64,000 bases of DNA. Source: Bryum argenteum (lineage: Eukaryota > Streptophyta > Bryopsida > Bryales > Bryaceae). The DNA lies in NCBI GenBank assembly GCA_037043015.1, contig CM073328.1:18139495-18203494 (forward strand). The letters run 5' to 3'. Position numbers and translations under genes: made by a program. The notes below the pieces were generated by a model. That model was not told the origin of the DNA. It searched no databases and saw only the letters and a list, made by a program, of their open reading frames with translations. Within the stretch, counting starts at the first letter, position 1; the number at the start of each line of letters is the position of its first letter. Below, one piece after another: positions 1 to 11,180 of the stretch.

Positions 1-3000
1 GGAGGTCTTGGAATGCTCTCTATGGGTCATATTTTGATCCCTCAGAGTGATTTGAGATACAGTCAGCAGACAGATGTTGGAGTAACGCACTTCCGAAGTG
101 GTATGAGTCATGAAGATGAGCAGCTGATTCCTAATCTTTACCGTTACATTCAGCCGTGGGAGAGTGAGTTCATTGATTCGCAGCGTGTTTGGGCGGAGTA
201 TGCTTTGAAGAGGCAGGAAGCTCAGGCTCAGAATAGGAGATTGACTTTGGAGGATCTTGAGGATTCCTGGGACAGGGGTATACCACGTATCAACACGTTG
301 TTTCAGAAGGATCGCCACACACTGGCTTACGACAAAGGGTGGCGTGTGCGTACTGATTTCAAGCAGTACCAAGTTTTGAAGCAGAATCCTTTTTGGTGGA
401 CACATCAACGGCACGACGGGAAGTTGTGGAACTTAAACAACTACCGAACTGACGTTATCCAGGCTCTTGGTGGTGTGGAGGGTATTTTGGAGCATACCTT
501 ATTCAAGGGGACATACTTCCCTACATGGGAAGGTCTTTTCTGGGAAAAAGCGTCAGGTTTTGAGGAGTCCATGAAGTACAAGAAACTTACGAATGCGCAA
601 CGGTCTGGTTTGAATCAAATTCCGAACCGGCGGTTTACGCTGTGGTGGTCTCCGACTATCAACAGAGCTAATGTGTATGTCGGTTTCCAAGTGCAACTTG
701 ATTTGACAGGCATATTCATGCACGGAAAGATTCCCACGTTGAAGATTTCCCTCATTCAAATCTTCAGGGCACATTTGTGGCAGAAGGTGCATGAGAGTGT
801 GGTTATGGATCTTTGCCAGGTCCTTGACCAGGAGCTGGATGCTTTGGAAATCGAAACAGTGCAGAAGGAAACCATACATCCGCGTAAGAGTTACAAAATG
901 AACAGCTCTTGTGCAGACATCCTTCTGTTCGCTGCGTACAAATGGCCTATGAGCAAGCCAAGTCTAGTTGCTGAGTCGAAGGACGTCTTCGATCAGAAGG
1001 CCAGCAACAAGTATTGGATCGATGTTCAGTTGCGGTGGGGTGACTACGATTCTCATGATATTGAACGGTATACTCGAGCCAAATTCTTGGATTATACCAC
1101 TGACAACATGTCTATCTACCCAGCACCTACTGGGGTGATGATTGGGTTGGATTTAGCTTACAATCTTCATGCTGCCTTCGGCAACTGGTTCCCTGGTTCC
1201 AAACCGCTTTTTGCACAGGCTATCAACAAGATTATGAAGGCTAACCCGGCGCTATATGTTCTGAGGGAGCGTGTAAGGAAGGGGCTGCAGTTGTATTCCT
1301 CTGAACCTACTGAGCCTTACCTGTCATCCCAAAATTACGGAGAGCTTTTTAGCAACCAGATCATCTGGTTCGTTGACGATACTAACGTTTACCGTGTGAC
1401 CATTCACAAGACATTTGAAGGAAATTTGACCACCAAGCCTATCAATGGTGCAATTTTCATCTTCAACCCAAGGACTGGGCAGCTTTTCTTGAAGGTCATT
1501 CATACCAGCGTGTGGGCAGGACAGAAACGTCTGGGACAGTTAGCCAAATGGAAAACAGCCGAGGAAGTGGCTGCCTTGGTACGTTCTCTTCCAGTCGAAG
1601 AGCAACCTAAGCAGATTATCGTGACACGAAAGGGAATGCTTGATCCCTTGGAGGTACATCTTCTGGATTTCCCCAACATTGTCATCAAGGGTAGTGAACT
1701 ACAGTTGCCATTCCAAGCTTGTCTGAAGATTGAGAAGTTCGGCGATTTGATCCTGAAGGCGACGGAGCCACAAATGGTCCTGTTCAATATCTACGACGAT
1801 TGGCTGAAGACGATCTCGTCATACACTGCGTTCTCTAGGCTTATCCTCATTCTTAGAGCTCTTCATGTCAATAATGAGAAGGCTAAGATGTTGTTGAAGC
1901 CTGACAAGACCGTGGTCACTGAGCCCCACCATATCTGGCCCAACCTCAGTGACGATCAGTGGATGAAGGTCGAAGTTGCTTTGAGAGACTTGATACTCTC
2001 AGACTATGCGAAGAAAAACAATGTGAACACATCTGCATTGACGCAGTCAGAGATTCGGGACATTATCCTCGGTGCAGAGATTACTCCTCCATCGCAGCAA
2101 CGGCAGCAGATTGCTGAGATTGAAAAACAGGTTAGTGTTATAATCCTTTGTGCATTTATTGTTGTTTGTTTTCGCCGATCTAGAATGTGAGACTTGGTGC
2201 TGTGTTCTTCTTATTGATCGGCTCTAAGTAGAAACTAAAGAATTCTACGCTGTAACTCACTCTTTGGCAATTGCTCTGTTCCAGGCGAAGGAGGCTAGTC
2301 AGCTTACTGCGGTCACAACCAAGACAACGAATGTTCATGGAGATGAATTGATTGTAACCACATCGAGTCCTTATGAGCAAGCAGCGTTCGGTTCCAAAAC
2401 AGATTGGCGAGTGCGGGCTATTTCTGCCACCAATCTCCATCTTCGCGTTAACCACATCTACGTCAACTCAGATGACATCAAGGTTGTTATTCTGCTATTC
2501 TTTATTGATGTATTTATAGTCATCCTATCAATATGTGCTTGCTATTTTCTGTGGAGTCTTTATGTCCCTATACTGAGTATTGCGGTTGTTATTTGGTATG
2601 CAGGAGTCAGGATACACTTACATTATGCCCAAGAACGTTCTGAAGAAGTTCATTTGTATTGCGGATCTGAGGACCCAGATTGCTGGTTACTTGTATGGAG
2701 TGAGTCCTCCTGATAATCCTCAAGTGAAGGAGATTCGGTGCATAGTAATGCCTCCTCAGTGGGGCACACATCAGCAGGTCCATCTTCCTGCTGGTCTACC
2801 AGAGCATGAGTTCTTGAATGAGCTGGAACCTCTCGGTTGGCTTCATACTCAACCGAATGAGCTACCGCAACTCTCACCTCAAGATTTGACTACTCATGCT
2901 CGTGTGTTGGAGAACAACAAGCAGTGGGATGGAGAAAAGTGCATCATCTTGACCTGCAGTTTTACGCCAGGATCTTGCTCGTTGACAGCTTACAAGCTGA

Positions 3001-3452
3001 CACCGACTGGGTATGAATGGGGTCGGGCTAACAAGGACAGCGGCAGTAATCCCCACGGTTACTTGCCCACGCACTACGAGAAAGTGCAGATGCTTCTGAG
3101 TGACCGGTTCCTCGGATTTTACATGGTAAGCTTCGCGTCCTTTGCGCTTCTTAAGACCGTTTATTTTGACACTAAATTTGTTCATACCGAACTGTGCGGT
3201 AGTGACAGTTTCCTTCTCTTTCGGAGGGATTGCTAACTTCTCTTTCTGCTGATTAATCAGGTTCCGGATAACGGTCCATGGAATTACAATTTCATGGGTG
3301 TGAAGCACTCCGTTGGAATGAAGTACGGTATCAAGCTCTCAATTCCGAGGGAATTTTATCATGAAGATCATAGGCCGACACACTTTTTGGAGTTCAGTAA
3401 CCTGGAAGAGAAGGACGCTGCAGAGGGCGATCGGGAAGATGTGTTCACTTAG
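1..3452 (+). CDS. PRP8: Pre-mRNA-processing-splicing factor 8 (PRP8), C-terminal part, 4 exons
   Basis: PRP8 is the core scaffold of the spliceosome (U5 snRNP) in the nucleus and cradles the catalytic RNA. The reading frame is already open at base 1, so the 5' part lies outside the window. Exons read as 1-2130, 2285-2482, 2604-3125 and 3261-3452. All are phase 0 with GT-AG borders and give about 1,013 codons ending at TAG 3450-3452, against roughly 2,300-2,400 for the whole family protein. Visible parts are the linker region after the RT-like domain ([10 protein letters not shown] start), the endonuclease-like region, the RNase H-like domain (around [19 protein letters not shown]), and the Jab1/MPN-like tail in exon 3 ([34 protein letters not shown]). 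Conservation to animal PRP8 is near line-by-line and there is no damage. A single constitutive housekeeping gene. Confidence 0.97.
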
Positions 3453-4537
3453 TGAGTTGCAGTTACAAACGTAATCCTGCACGCTCTTATCATCTACACG
3501 TAAGGTGGCACAAGGAGCAACGAATACGGTGCTTCTTCGCATCTTATCATGCTCTCAAGCTTAATGAAAGCAGCACAACTTGTATATTACGGTGCATGCC
3601 TGCTCTCCTGGTTTAATTAACCTCGCAGCTTTTATGCCTGTTCTTCTCTGCTGCTTTTTTCTTTGGGAAAAGGTCACCTTCAAGATTTCGGAATTTTCTT
3701 GGAGCACATATTTTGATTGGTTGCGTCCCCGAAGTATGAGAAGAAATTCTCAGCACTAGGAAGGTCAAATGTTCACGTGAAACCACACATCTGCAGCGTA
3801 GCGAGCTGCTGTTCTCATGCTATCAAGAGGGAAGTGGTAGAGGAGCTCGAGGGTGAGCGTGCACATGGTCTGCACCAAATATTATGTTGCTGATGGTTTT
3901 ATTTCTAGCTCTAGCGTAGTTCGCAAATACATGTTATGACTCTAGTTCAGTGCTCTGTGGGGTACAAGCAGAATCTTAGTAGATTGCATGAGACTTTCGC
4001 TCTCCTCAACTGGATTTTTCGGATCGTAAGCATGTTCGAAGTTTCGATGTTAAAACACAGCAAGGATTTTGGCCAATCGGCGGATGATGATGGATTTCGA
4101 TACTTTTGTTGTCCGAGTCAGAGCTAGCACACATGGTCGGGTATTTCACTGATAATCCGTATAGGCCCAAGTAACCATTTTATATTTTTCAGTCGCTGCC
4201 TAACTTCAAGGGCTGCCTAGAACCAAGAGAAGTACTTATTTCGAGATTTTTGTGAAAACATGTTTCTCACTTTTCTGTAGCTGAAAAGAACTCTTGTTGT
4301 GGACAGGAACTCTGGCTTGGGTGATTTGTTCAAAGACACCTCAGGAATTGCACACCGAATTTTTTGGGAAAACCAGTCAATGGCCTTCCCATATAGAGTA
4401 ATAGACTCTTGATTAAGGTTGGGTCTTTGTACATGCACATGTTGCACTAACAGTCCGATTTTAAGGCCTTGATATTTTAGGGGTTAAGTTGAGAGACGAT
4501 GTGATATACTGTATGTCCAGATTAGGCCCCTTCCATA
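3453..4537. other. PRP8 3' UTR and downstream intergenic DNA
   Basis: The first few hundred bases after the PRP8 stop are probably 3' UTR, although no clear AATAAA-type signal decides the end. The rest has no recognisable gene; short open frames such as that at 3936-4127 have no family features. Confidence 0.4.
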
Positions 4538-6164
4538 CAGTGTGTGGCAAAACTGAGTCAACCTTGTTGAAAGAGATTATTTGGCCGTCAATTCCTAACA
4601 ACTCAATAAATGAAATGACCATTTTTAACATGGAGGACATATAATATGGAGTGTATTATTTGACATAGCATCCATGGTGACATATAAAAAAGTTATAAGG
4701 AGATACATGTCTTCCAACACATACACTTGGCTTGACTCAGTTTTGCATGGCATGCCATAATAAATGCAATGAAGTGGTAAAAAATGGATGGAAGACTTTT
4801 ATGACCAGATTGGCATGGGCACAAGAAGTGTCTATCTTGACATACTCCATGTCAACTTAGTACACATTGTAAGCAGAGTGTGAGGACAGACCATGGTGCA
4901 CTTAGATGAGCTTTGTGGTAGTACTCGAAAAGACCTTGATAACTCCATTTTGGTGATGTTGCAAGCTGGTAGGACTACAAGAGATGTAGCACATGAGTTG
5001 CAGGTGTGTCTCGAGCCATGTTGCAAGACTTAGAAAGAAGAGATTATGTGATTTGTCAGCTAGTAGTGGTGGTAGACCACAAGTGCTAAGTGATGCACAG
5101 AAGAGAGCATGTGTTCGTGCTGTCACATCAGGAGGTTTTGAAAATGCTACACAAGTTGCCCAACATGTACGCAAGGAATGCCATGTTACTTGTGAGAGTG
5201 TTGATACAATCACGAAGGACTTTACGTGCGGGAGCTTGAGATCAAAAGTGAAGCGAAGAAACCAAAATTGAACCGAAACACATTAAGGATCGACTTGAAT
5301 TTGCTAGGCGCCATCAACATTGGACCGTTGGTGATCGGGAAGCATGTCATCTTTTCCGATGAGACCAAGGTAAATCGATTTTGCTCGGATGGTCGTAGTT
5401 GGTGTTGGATTCGCAATGAACAATCTTGTGATTCAAGACAAGTGCAAGAAGAGACTGTGAAGTTTGGCGGTGGTTCGAAGAATGGTATGGGGTTGCATGA
5501 CATTCCATGGCCCTGGTATGTTATGTAGAATCGAAGGAAGAATAGATCAACATCAATATAAAGAAATCTTGCAAAGAGATTTATTGTATACCACCACGCA
5601 TATGATCTTGATCCTTCAAATTTGATTTTTCAAAGATGACAATGATCCCAAACATACAACAAAAAGTGTTCGGCAATGGTTGAGATCACAAAATTTTGAT
5701 GTTCTTAAGTGGCCCGCACAATCTCCCGACTTGAATCCAATTGAGCATCTTTGGGTGGGATCAAACGTCGTCTTAACTTAGATGAAAGGGCTCCAACAGA
5801 ATTTTAGAATTGTGGGAGCGTATTGAGGAGTGTTGGGCTTCTTTAGCAATAGAGGAGTGTAGGAGGTTGTATGAAAGCATGCCAAGGCGGATCCAAGCAG
5901 TTTTAGCCGCTAAAGGCAAGTGGACAAAATATTGAGTTGCTTTTTGATAGTGGATGCAAAAGTGAGTCAAGGAACATGGTTTCCTTTAAATGTAATTTTC
6001 TTGTACATTTCAATGTAAGAAGGAACTTCTTCTCCATCAAATTGTAGCCCATTCAAATTGCTATATTGCACAATTTACACATTCTAAAAATCTATTGCCA
6101 AGTTTTCCACATTGCTAATCAAATTACGAATTTCAAGAGTTTGACTCGGTTTTGCCACACACTG
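4538..6164 (+). mobile_element. Tc1-like (DD34E) DNA transposon, degenerate
   Basis: The left terminal inverted repeat starts CAGTGTGTGGCAAAACTGAG at 4538. The right end at 6164 reads the same in reverse complement with a single early mismatch over about 24 bp. Both ends are flanked by TA (4536-4537 and 6165-6166), the Tc1/mariner target duplication. Total length is 1,627 bp, typical of Tc1. A second copy of the inner TIR core in opposite orientation lies near 4734-4748 (GACTCAGTTTTGC). Confidence 0.9.
4894..5940 (+). pseudogene. Tc1-like transposase remnant
   Basis: This is the cut-and-paste transposase of the surrounding Tc1-like element. Frames in order show an N-terminal helix-turn-helix (LQAGRTTRDVAHELQ), a second DNA-binding segment (SSGGRPQVLSDAQKRACVRA), the first catalytic aspartate in HVIFSDETKVNRF with a downstream W of the DGR.WCW pattern, and a C-terminal block with [12 protein letters not shown]...[15 protein letters not shown]. 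Counting from the aspartate of DNDPKH to the glutamate of NPIE gives 34 intervening residues, so it is DD34E. The frame shifts several times between blocks and carries stops near the C-terminus, so it cannot make an active protein. Tc1-type DD34E elements are unusual in land plants, where DD39D mariners dominate, so lateral acquisition is possible. Confidence 0.85.
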
Positions 6165-6166
6165 TA

Positions 6167-6766
6167 TGACTATATGCACTTTCCTCAGTCTAGCCCCAGA
6201 GAGCCCTCGAAACTGCCAATTCTCCTCAAAACCACCCTCTTTCTCGATACCACCATGATAGTTTGAAGCAATTAATGATCATGAAAATGGATTAGGGAGC
6301 TTTAGCAACAAGGATGCGTTTCTCCTTTCAGAAGACATAGAAATAGAACACATTTCAATGGTGTATCACAATTAGGGCGCATCACATTCATTGATTGAGA
6401 TTGTAGTACAAATACTTAACTATCAAGATCAAATTTGTTCGGAGAAGTTAGTCTGGAGAAGTGTTTGGTCATTGGACATATGTCATTGTTGTTATGTCCC
6501 ATGGACATATCATCAAGGGTAGGTCAAACGGGCATTTTTTTCACGCCATGCCTACAAGGGTTTGGTGTTCTTATTTATTTATTCATTGGACTTGTTTAAT
6601 AAATAATATATACACTATGATAGAGTTATTATTGTATAGAATGTAAATTGAATTCGGAATCACCAGAACCAATGTATATTTTGATTGTCATTCTTAGTAT
6701 ATTCAACATGCAACATTGGCAATCAATCACATGTAGGAAAAAAGAATGTTCGTGAAAATACGAACT
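6167..6766. other. AT-rich spacer with a short repeat relic
   Basis: No gene is seen. The block near 6195-6240 (CTCCTCAAAACCACCCTCTT) recurs at 31591-31611 inside the piggyBac-like element there, so a fragment of that family is probably present. Confidence 0.35.
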
Positions 6767-6769
6767 TAA

Positions 6770-7168
6770 GAGCATCCTCAGTCCTGAGAGATTAGCTCCC
6801 TGTATCGGCAAAAGGCGGGCGCAGGAGCTTGTGGCGCGGGTCAACGCCCTCTCTATGCCTCCCGTCACTGTGCGGGTCTCGTCAAAAGACCTCCCGCTCT
6901 TTGTAAATTTTCCTCATTTGCCGTGAGGGAAAGTCCTCCCGCTAGCAGTCCTGACTGCTGCGAGCGATGCTAATTACAGCTAGATCCAAAATCTCAAAGC
7001 GCACAGGTAATGAACGCGAACCACTACAGGGAGCCACGTCTGCAAAGGGAATCGACTTTCCCAGGAGCGCACTGGGTGCACAACCCGGCAAGTCCTCCCG
7101 GTACTCAAGCCACGACCCGTCAAGTTCCGTTGGAGGGAGTTGATGGCGGGCTTCGACTGAGGATGCTC
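6770..7168. mobile_element. PIF/Harbinger (Tourist-like) MITE
   Basis: GAGCATCCTCAGTC at 6770 and its exact inverse GACTGAGGATGCTC ending at 7168 form the terminal inverted repeats. Both ends are flanked by TAA (6767-6769 and 7169-7171), the PIF/Harbinger target duplication. The body is 399 bp, GC-richer than its surroundings and non-coding. GAGCAT-type ends are common among plant Tourist-like MITEs. It sits just upstream of the eL14 gene. Confidence 0.75.
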
Positions 7169-7223
7169 TAATATGACAAATATGGCACTTTTGCTTTGCC
7201 TAAACATACAGCATATAGGATAT

Positions 7224-7291
7224 CACGTGCGATTATATTTGAGGACCTGGACTTGAGGATGTGGAACTAGGGTTCACGGGTTGCCCTAAAC
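7224..7291 (+). promoter_or_regulatory. Putative eL14 promoter elements: G-box and telo-box-like motifs
   Basis: A perfect CACGTG G-box lies at 7224-7229. Telo-box-like motifs follow: TAGGGTT at 7268-7274 (inverse AACCCTA) and CCCTAAAC at 7284-7291. Telo-boxes are typical of plant ribosomal-protein promoters and 5' leaders, which fits the gene starting at 7385. Function is inferred only. Confidence 0.45.
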
Positions 7292-7384
7292 AGAGTCACG
7301 GAACTGCAATTGCTCTTTTCCTCGCAGCAAGGCCCATCACCATCTCCGCCCCAGCTACGCGCGTCACCTGCCTCGCCAGCAGAG

Positions 7385-7789
7385 ATGGTGTTCCGAAGGT
7401 TCGTAGAGATCGGGAGAGTGGCCCTCATCAACTACGGCCCCGACTATGGAAAGTTGGTGGTGATCGTGGACGTGATCGACCAGAACAGGGCCCTCATTGA
7501 CTCCCCGGACATGGTTCGCACGCAGATCAACTTCAAGCGTTTGTCGCTCACAGACATCACCATCCCCGACCTCACCCGCACGCCCCCCAAGAAGGTGCTC
7601 AAGCAGGCATACTTGGACGCCGAGGTGGACGAGAAGTGGGCCAACAGCGCATGGGGCCGCAAGCTGGCAGTGCGCACTAGGCGTGCTGCCATGACGGACT
7701 TCGACCGGTTCAAGGTCATGGTGGCGCGCGTGAAGAGGGGTTCCATTATCCGACGGGAGCTGGGCAAGATGAGGAAGGTGAAGGCTTAG
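7385..7789 (+). CDS. RPL14: 60S ribosomal protein L14 (eL14)
   Basis: Cytosolic large-subunit ribosomal protein. The 134-residue product (ATG 7385, TAG 7787-7789) begins [18 protein letters not shown], the KOW-like start of eL14, continues with [18 protein letters not shown], and ends in a basic tail ([21 protein letters not shown]). Length equals that of typical plant eL14. The start is fixed by family alignment; an upstream AG (CGCCAGCAG) just before the ATG allows a 5' UTR intron. The coding part is uninterrupted and GC-rich at third positions. Other plant eL14 genes usually have introns in the CDS, so this copy could have lost them or be an expressed retrocopy, but no poly(A) tail or target duplication is obvious. 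Confidence 0.95.
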   Translation: MVFRRFVEIGRVALINYGPDYGKLVVIVDVIDQNRALIDSPDMVRTQINFKRLSLTDITIPDLTRTPPKKVLKQAYLDAEVDEKWANSAWGRKLAVRTRRAAMTDFDRFKVMVARVKRGSIIRRELGKMRKVKA

Positions 7790-10365
7790 GTACGATAGTG
7801 TAGGATTAGTGAATTTGGCTTTTCTATGGCAAAGCTGTACGAGTAACAGTCCACTAACATGCCGGCATTTTTTTCTCACGGCCAATGCTGAACACGAATC
7901 TTGCACATGCTCGTAACCCTAATGAGTGGGTTTTGTTTTTGTCGGTTGTGCATTTGATGTGAGGGTGTCTATGGAATGCTGATTCGAATGAAGAGTGCTG
8001 ACTGGTTATGAGGAATTTATAGGTTTGCGGGGCCCCTTTTTGTACAGGCGGGTGACGCGAGTTGATAAACAGGCAGGTGTGTCTAGCAGGATTGTTGAGT
8101 AGAACCGTGTTTGCACTTTTCATGAACTCGAACTTCATTGAACTGCATGATTTAGGGTTACTTATAATTCGAGAGATGGAATATCGATGCAATGGATGGT
8201 TGCTCAATCTTTCTCTCAAGTTTCCCTTTCCGTTATTCCCATTGGCTACTTGGCGGAGTGTGGTTACGGGGAGAGCGTCCAATTCTGGTTAAAGCCTCTG
8301 AAGTGAAATATATCCCATCGTTTTTTTGCACTAAGAAGGGATGTGTTCTCACCAAGTTATTCTGGTCGTGTTTGACTATTTTGGTGTGTAAGGTGCCCCT
8401 GGTACTCCTCATCTCAATGTTCTTGGGCACCTTTTCGATTCATGTGTTTAGGATCTGTATGTGTGGGATGCAATTCGCATTATCGCGTGTTTGACCTTTC
8501 ATTCGTTACCAGGATTGTGAAGGATTTTTGAAGATAGGAACTGGGACACGAGTACACTTTGGATCACTTGCACACACAACCACTACTTTGTCTTAGAGGA
8601 GTACGGTGCTCATCTGTATTAAATTGATTGGTTCTGTACTGTGGTGCTCTTCTCTATTGAATTGATTGGTGTTCTGTACTCTGGTACTCAAATTGTTGCG
8701 CAAGGTTCAAGGCTTTTTGAACTTTGTGGCCACGTACGCCGACTGCTCTTGCCCAGTGCACCTCCTTGTTAGTACGATTTGTGTCAGTGATACAGTGTAC
8801 AATATGTTTCTCTGCTCAGGATTGCATTGTCCCATGCGGGTTTAGTTTTCTGTTCCAGAATGATCATGCAACAACCCATGTGGTCCATCCCCGGCATTGT
8901 GTGTTTGAGTAAAATTGAACGAGAGTTATTCTACAGAAGTAATCAAAATAAGTCCTGTTATTTTGACTATTCAAAACTCATCATTTAAGTAAGCAAGTGA
9001 AACACGAAGCCTTGTTGGGTTGGCAACAGTGGTGTAGCGGTGCAGGACTATGAATCACTCTTAGGGCCGCCTTACAAGAGGTATGGGGGCACTGAAAAAC
9101 GCTTGTAGCAGTGAAATACAAAAGTTGGGGATACAAGAATGGAAGGCCAATTCATGGCCTAGAAGTTGTTGCTTGATTTTAATACAAAATCATTATCTCA
9201 CTAAAATATATTAATGTGAACAAATCAAAAGCATGGAATGTAAATATTACAAATTTACCCCATGGCCTTTTTTTTCCTTCCACAAATCGGCCCCAGAGGC
9301 TTTACACATGGGAAAATTAGCCCCCACTTTGTTAATTGTTTAATGTGTTCTCCAAGTGGCCCATGGAGCCAATTAGGCTCAAAATGTGAGTGAAGTGACT
9401 TGGAGATTTGTAGGCCTTGACTCCCCATGTAAAGTGCCCTTTAGTATGACCATATAAATCATACAAGTATGGGAAACATTGGTAAAGCATTGTATGGGTA
9501 TGTGCTCTAGCATCACATTCATCATTAAGTATACAAAATTGTAAGTAACATTGCATATTTTGCGTGATGATGTTGCTAAAGCAAGTACGAGGATGTTGCT
9601 TCACTTGACAACCTTTGGTGAAAGGACATTGAGAACCCCTCCACATGTTCTAACACTTTTGTTATGCCTTTTTTTGTTGTTACTATTCCCTATATTTGGT
9701 TCTTCAATGCTGGAAATCTCAAATCTTCCTGAGCAATTATGGTGGCTTGCATGGAATCTTGCAAGTGAATGGTGACAATGAACTCATGCAACTATTACCA
9801 TTCTATCAAATATTCAAGTTGTGATTCAATTGCATCAAAAACTATAATTATCACAATTGCGATCTCAACTCTATAATGTTCTGCAATTTCTTACTTAAGC
9901 GTTGACCGGGCGGAATGTCAAAAAACAACATTTTGGATGACTACAACAACTTTGAAGAGTCAAAACTTTCTCATTCACGGTCCTTTTTGGTTGAAATCAT
10001 CTCGGTTGAGTCCCAAATCAAGTTTAATTTGTGTATGTAAAATTTGCAAACCCATAAATGAAGTATAAAGAAATGACATGCAATTTAATGAAGGCAACTC
10101 TGCTTTCAAGGATGGGGCATGTTTTACCATTGTTAGGCAATTATGGGAAATCAAGAAGATGTTTCCATGAATTTTTTAATATAGTCATAATCTTAAGATA
10201 CAAGCTACTAACTTTCAAGTTAAAAAAATATTTTTGTTCCAGGTATTTTTGGCATTGGATTTGCTACAATGTTTCTTTCTTGAAAAAAAGTGAATAAATG
10301 GATGAATTTTGAGAAGCTATTATCACCCAATCAAGCACTTGGGAAAGTGCACTATTGGCGTGCAA
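7790..10365. other. eL14 3' region and intergenic DNA
   Basis: No further gene is supported. The first part probably holds the eL14 3' UTR. A weak two-copy tandem repeat (ATTGATTGG..TTCTGTACT..GGT.CTC) lies around 8620-8690. The remainder is AT-rich single-copy-looking sequence with only short random frames. Confidence 0.4.
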
Positions 10366-10369
10366 TTAA

Positions 10370-10628
10370 CCCCTAACTCTCCTTGTTGCAAAATGGTCTA
10401 AGTCACAAAATTTGACCTCCTTTAGATTAAGCTCAAAAATTCTCAATCCAAGCATTATATAAAAGATTCAACCGTAAGATCTCTAAGTTCACTTGAAATT
10501 CTTCTCACATATCAAATTTGAACTGTTCATTCGTCCTCATTTGTGAGATTATAATGGTCAAAGTTGGCTGAGTTTTTCTCCTGCGAAAACCTCCAAAACC
10601 CGTTTCGGGTTTTAAGGAGAGTTAGGGG
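10370..10628. mobile_element. piggyBac-like MITE with TTAA duplication
   Basis: TTAACCCCTAACTCTCCTT at 10366-10384 and AAGGAGAGTTAGGGGTTAA at 10614-10632 are perfect 19-bp inverses. Read as TTAA target sites (10366-10369, 10629-10632) around ends beginning CCCC, this matches the piggyBac rule of TTAA duplications and CCC-type termini. The 259-bp interior is non-coding. Confidence 0.75.
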
Positions 10629-11180
10629 TTAAAACAACATAATCATCCAATTTATTTTTTAAATCTTCTAAATTAAAATATGCAAATGACTGTATATCGT
10701 GGTTATACTGTAATACTTATAATATGGAAACCTGACTTCTTTGACTTTTTGTGACTAATGGAAAACTATTTGGATATAATATATCCAATGAACATACATG
10801 ATCACTTTAATTCCAGTACCTTTTGGTCTACATAACTACAATATTCATTATGTATTGTTTGTGCGTATTTGCACTCATGTATATACAATGTTTATTTCGA
10901 ACTTTTATTCAATTATCTCGGTTTGAGGTGACAACATGATTTGTTTATTATCCATCAACAGTATTTAAAGTATACCACCTCTCGATGCACAAAAAAATTG
11001 ACGAGAAACGTAGACATCAACAAAACATAAAAATTATATAATAATCTAAATGTTGTAAATAAAACCAACGCCAATCACTCTACTCTATTCAACCGTGCCA
11101 AACAAACGCACATCTCTTACACATTGATACGAATCATAATCTACATGGATGACAGGCCAATCGCGTGGCTCATTACGTTC

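Noticed and set aside
7364-7906. Minus-strand frame of 180 codons over eL14
   Set aside because: Antisense shadow of the GC-rich ribosomal protein gene.
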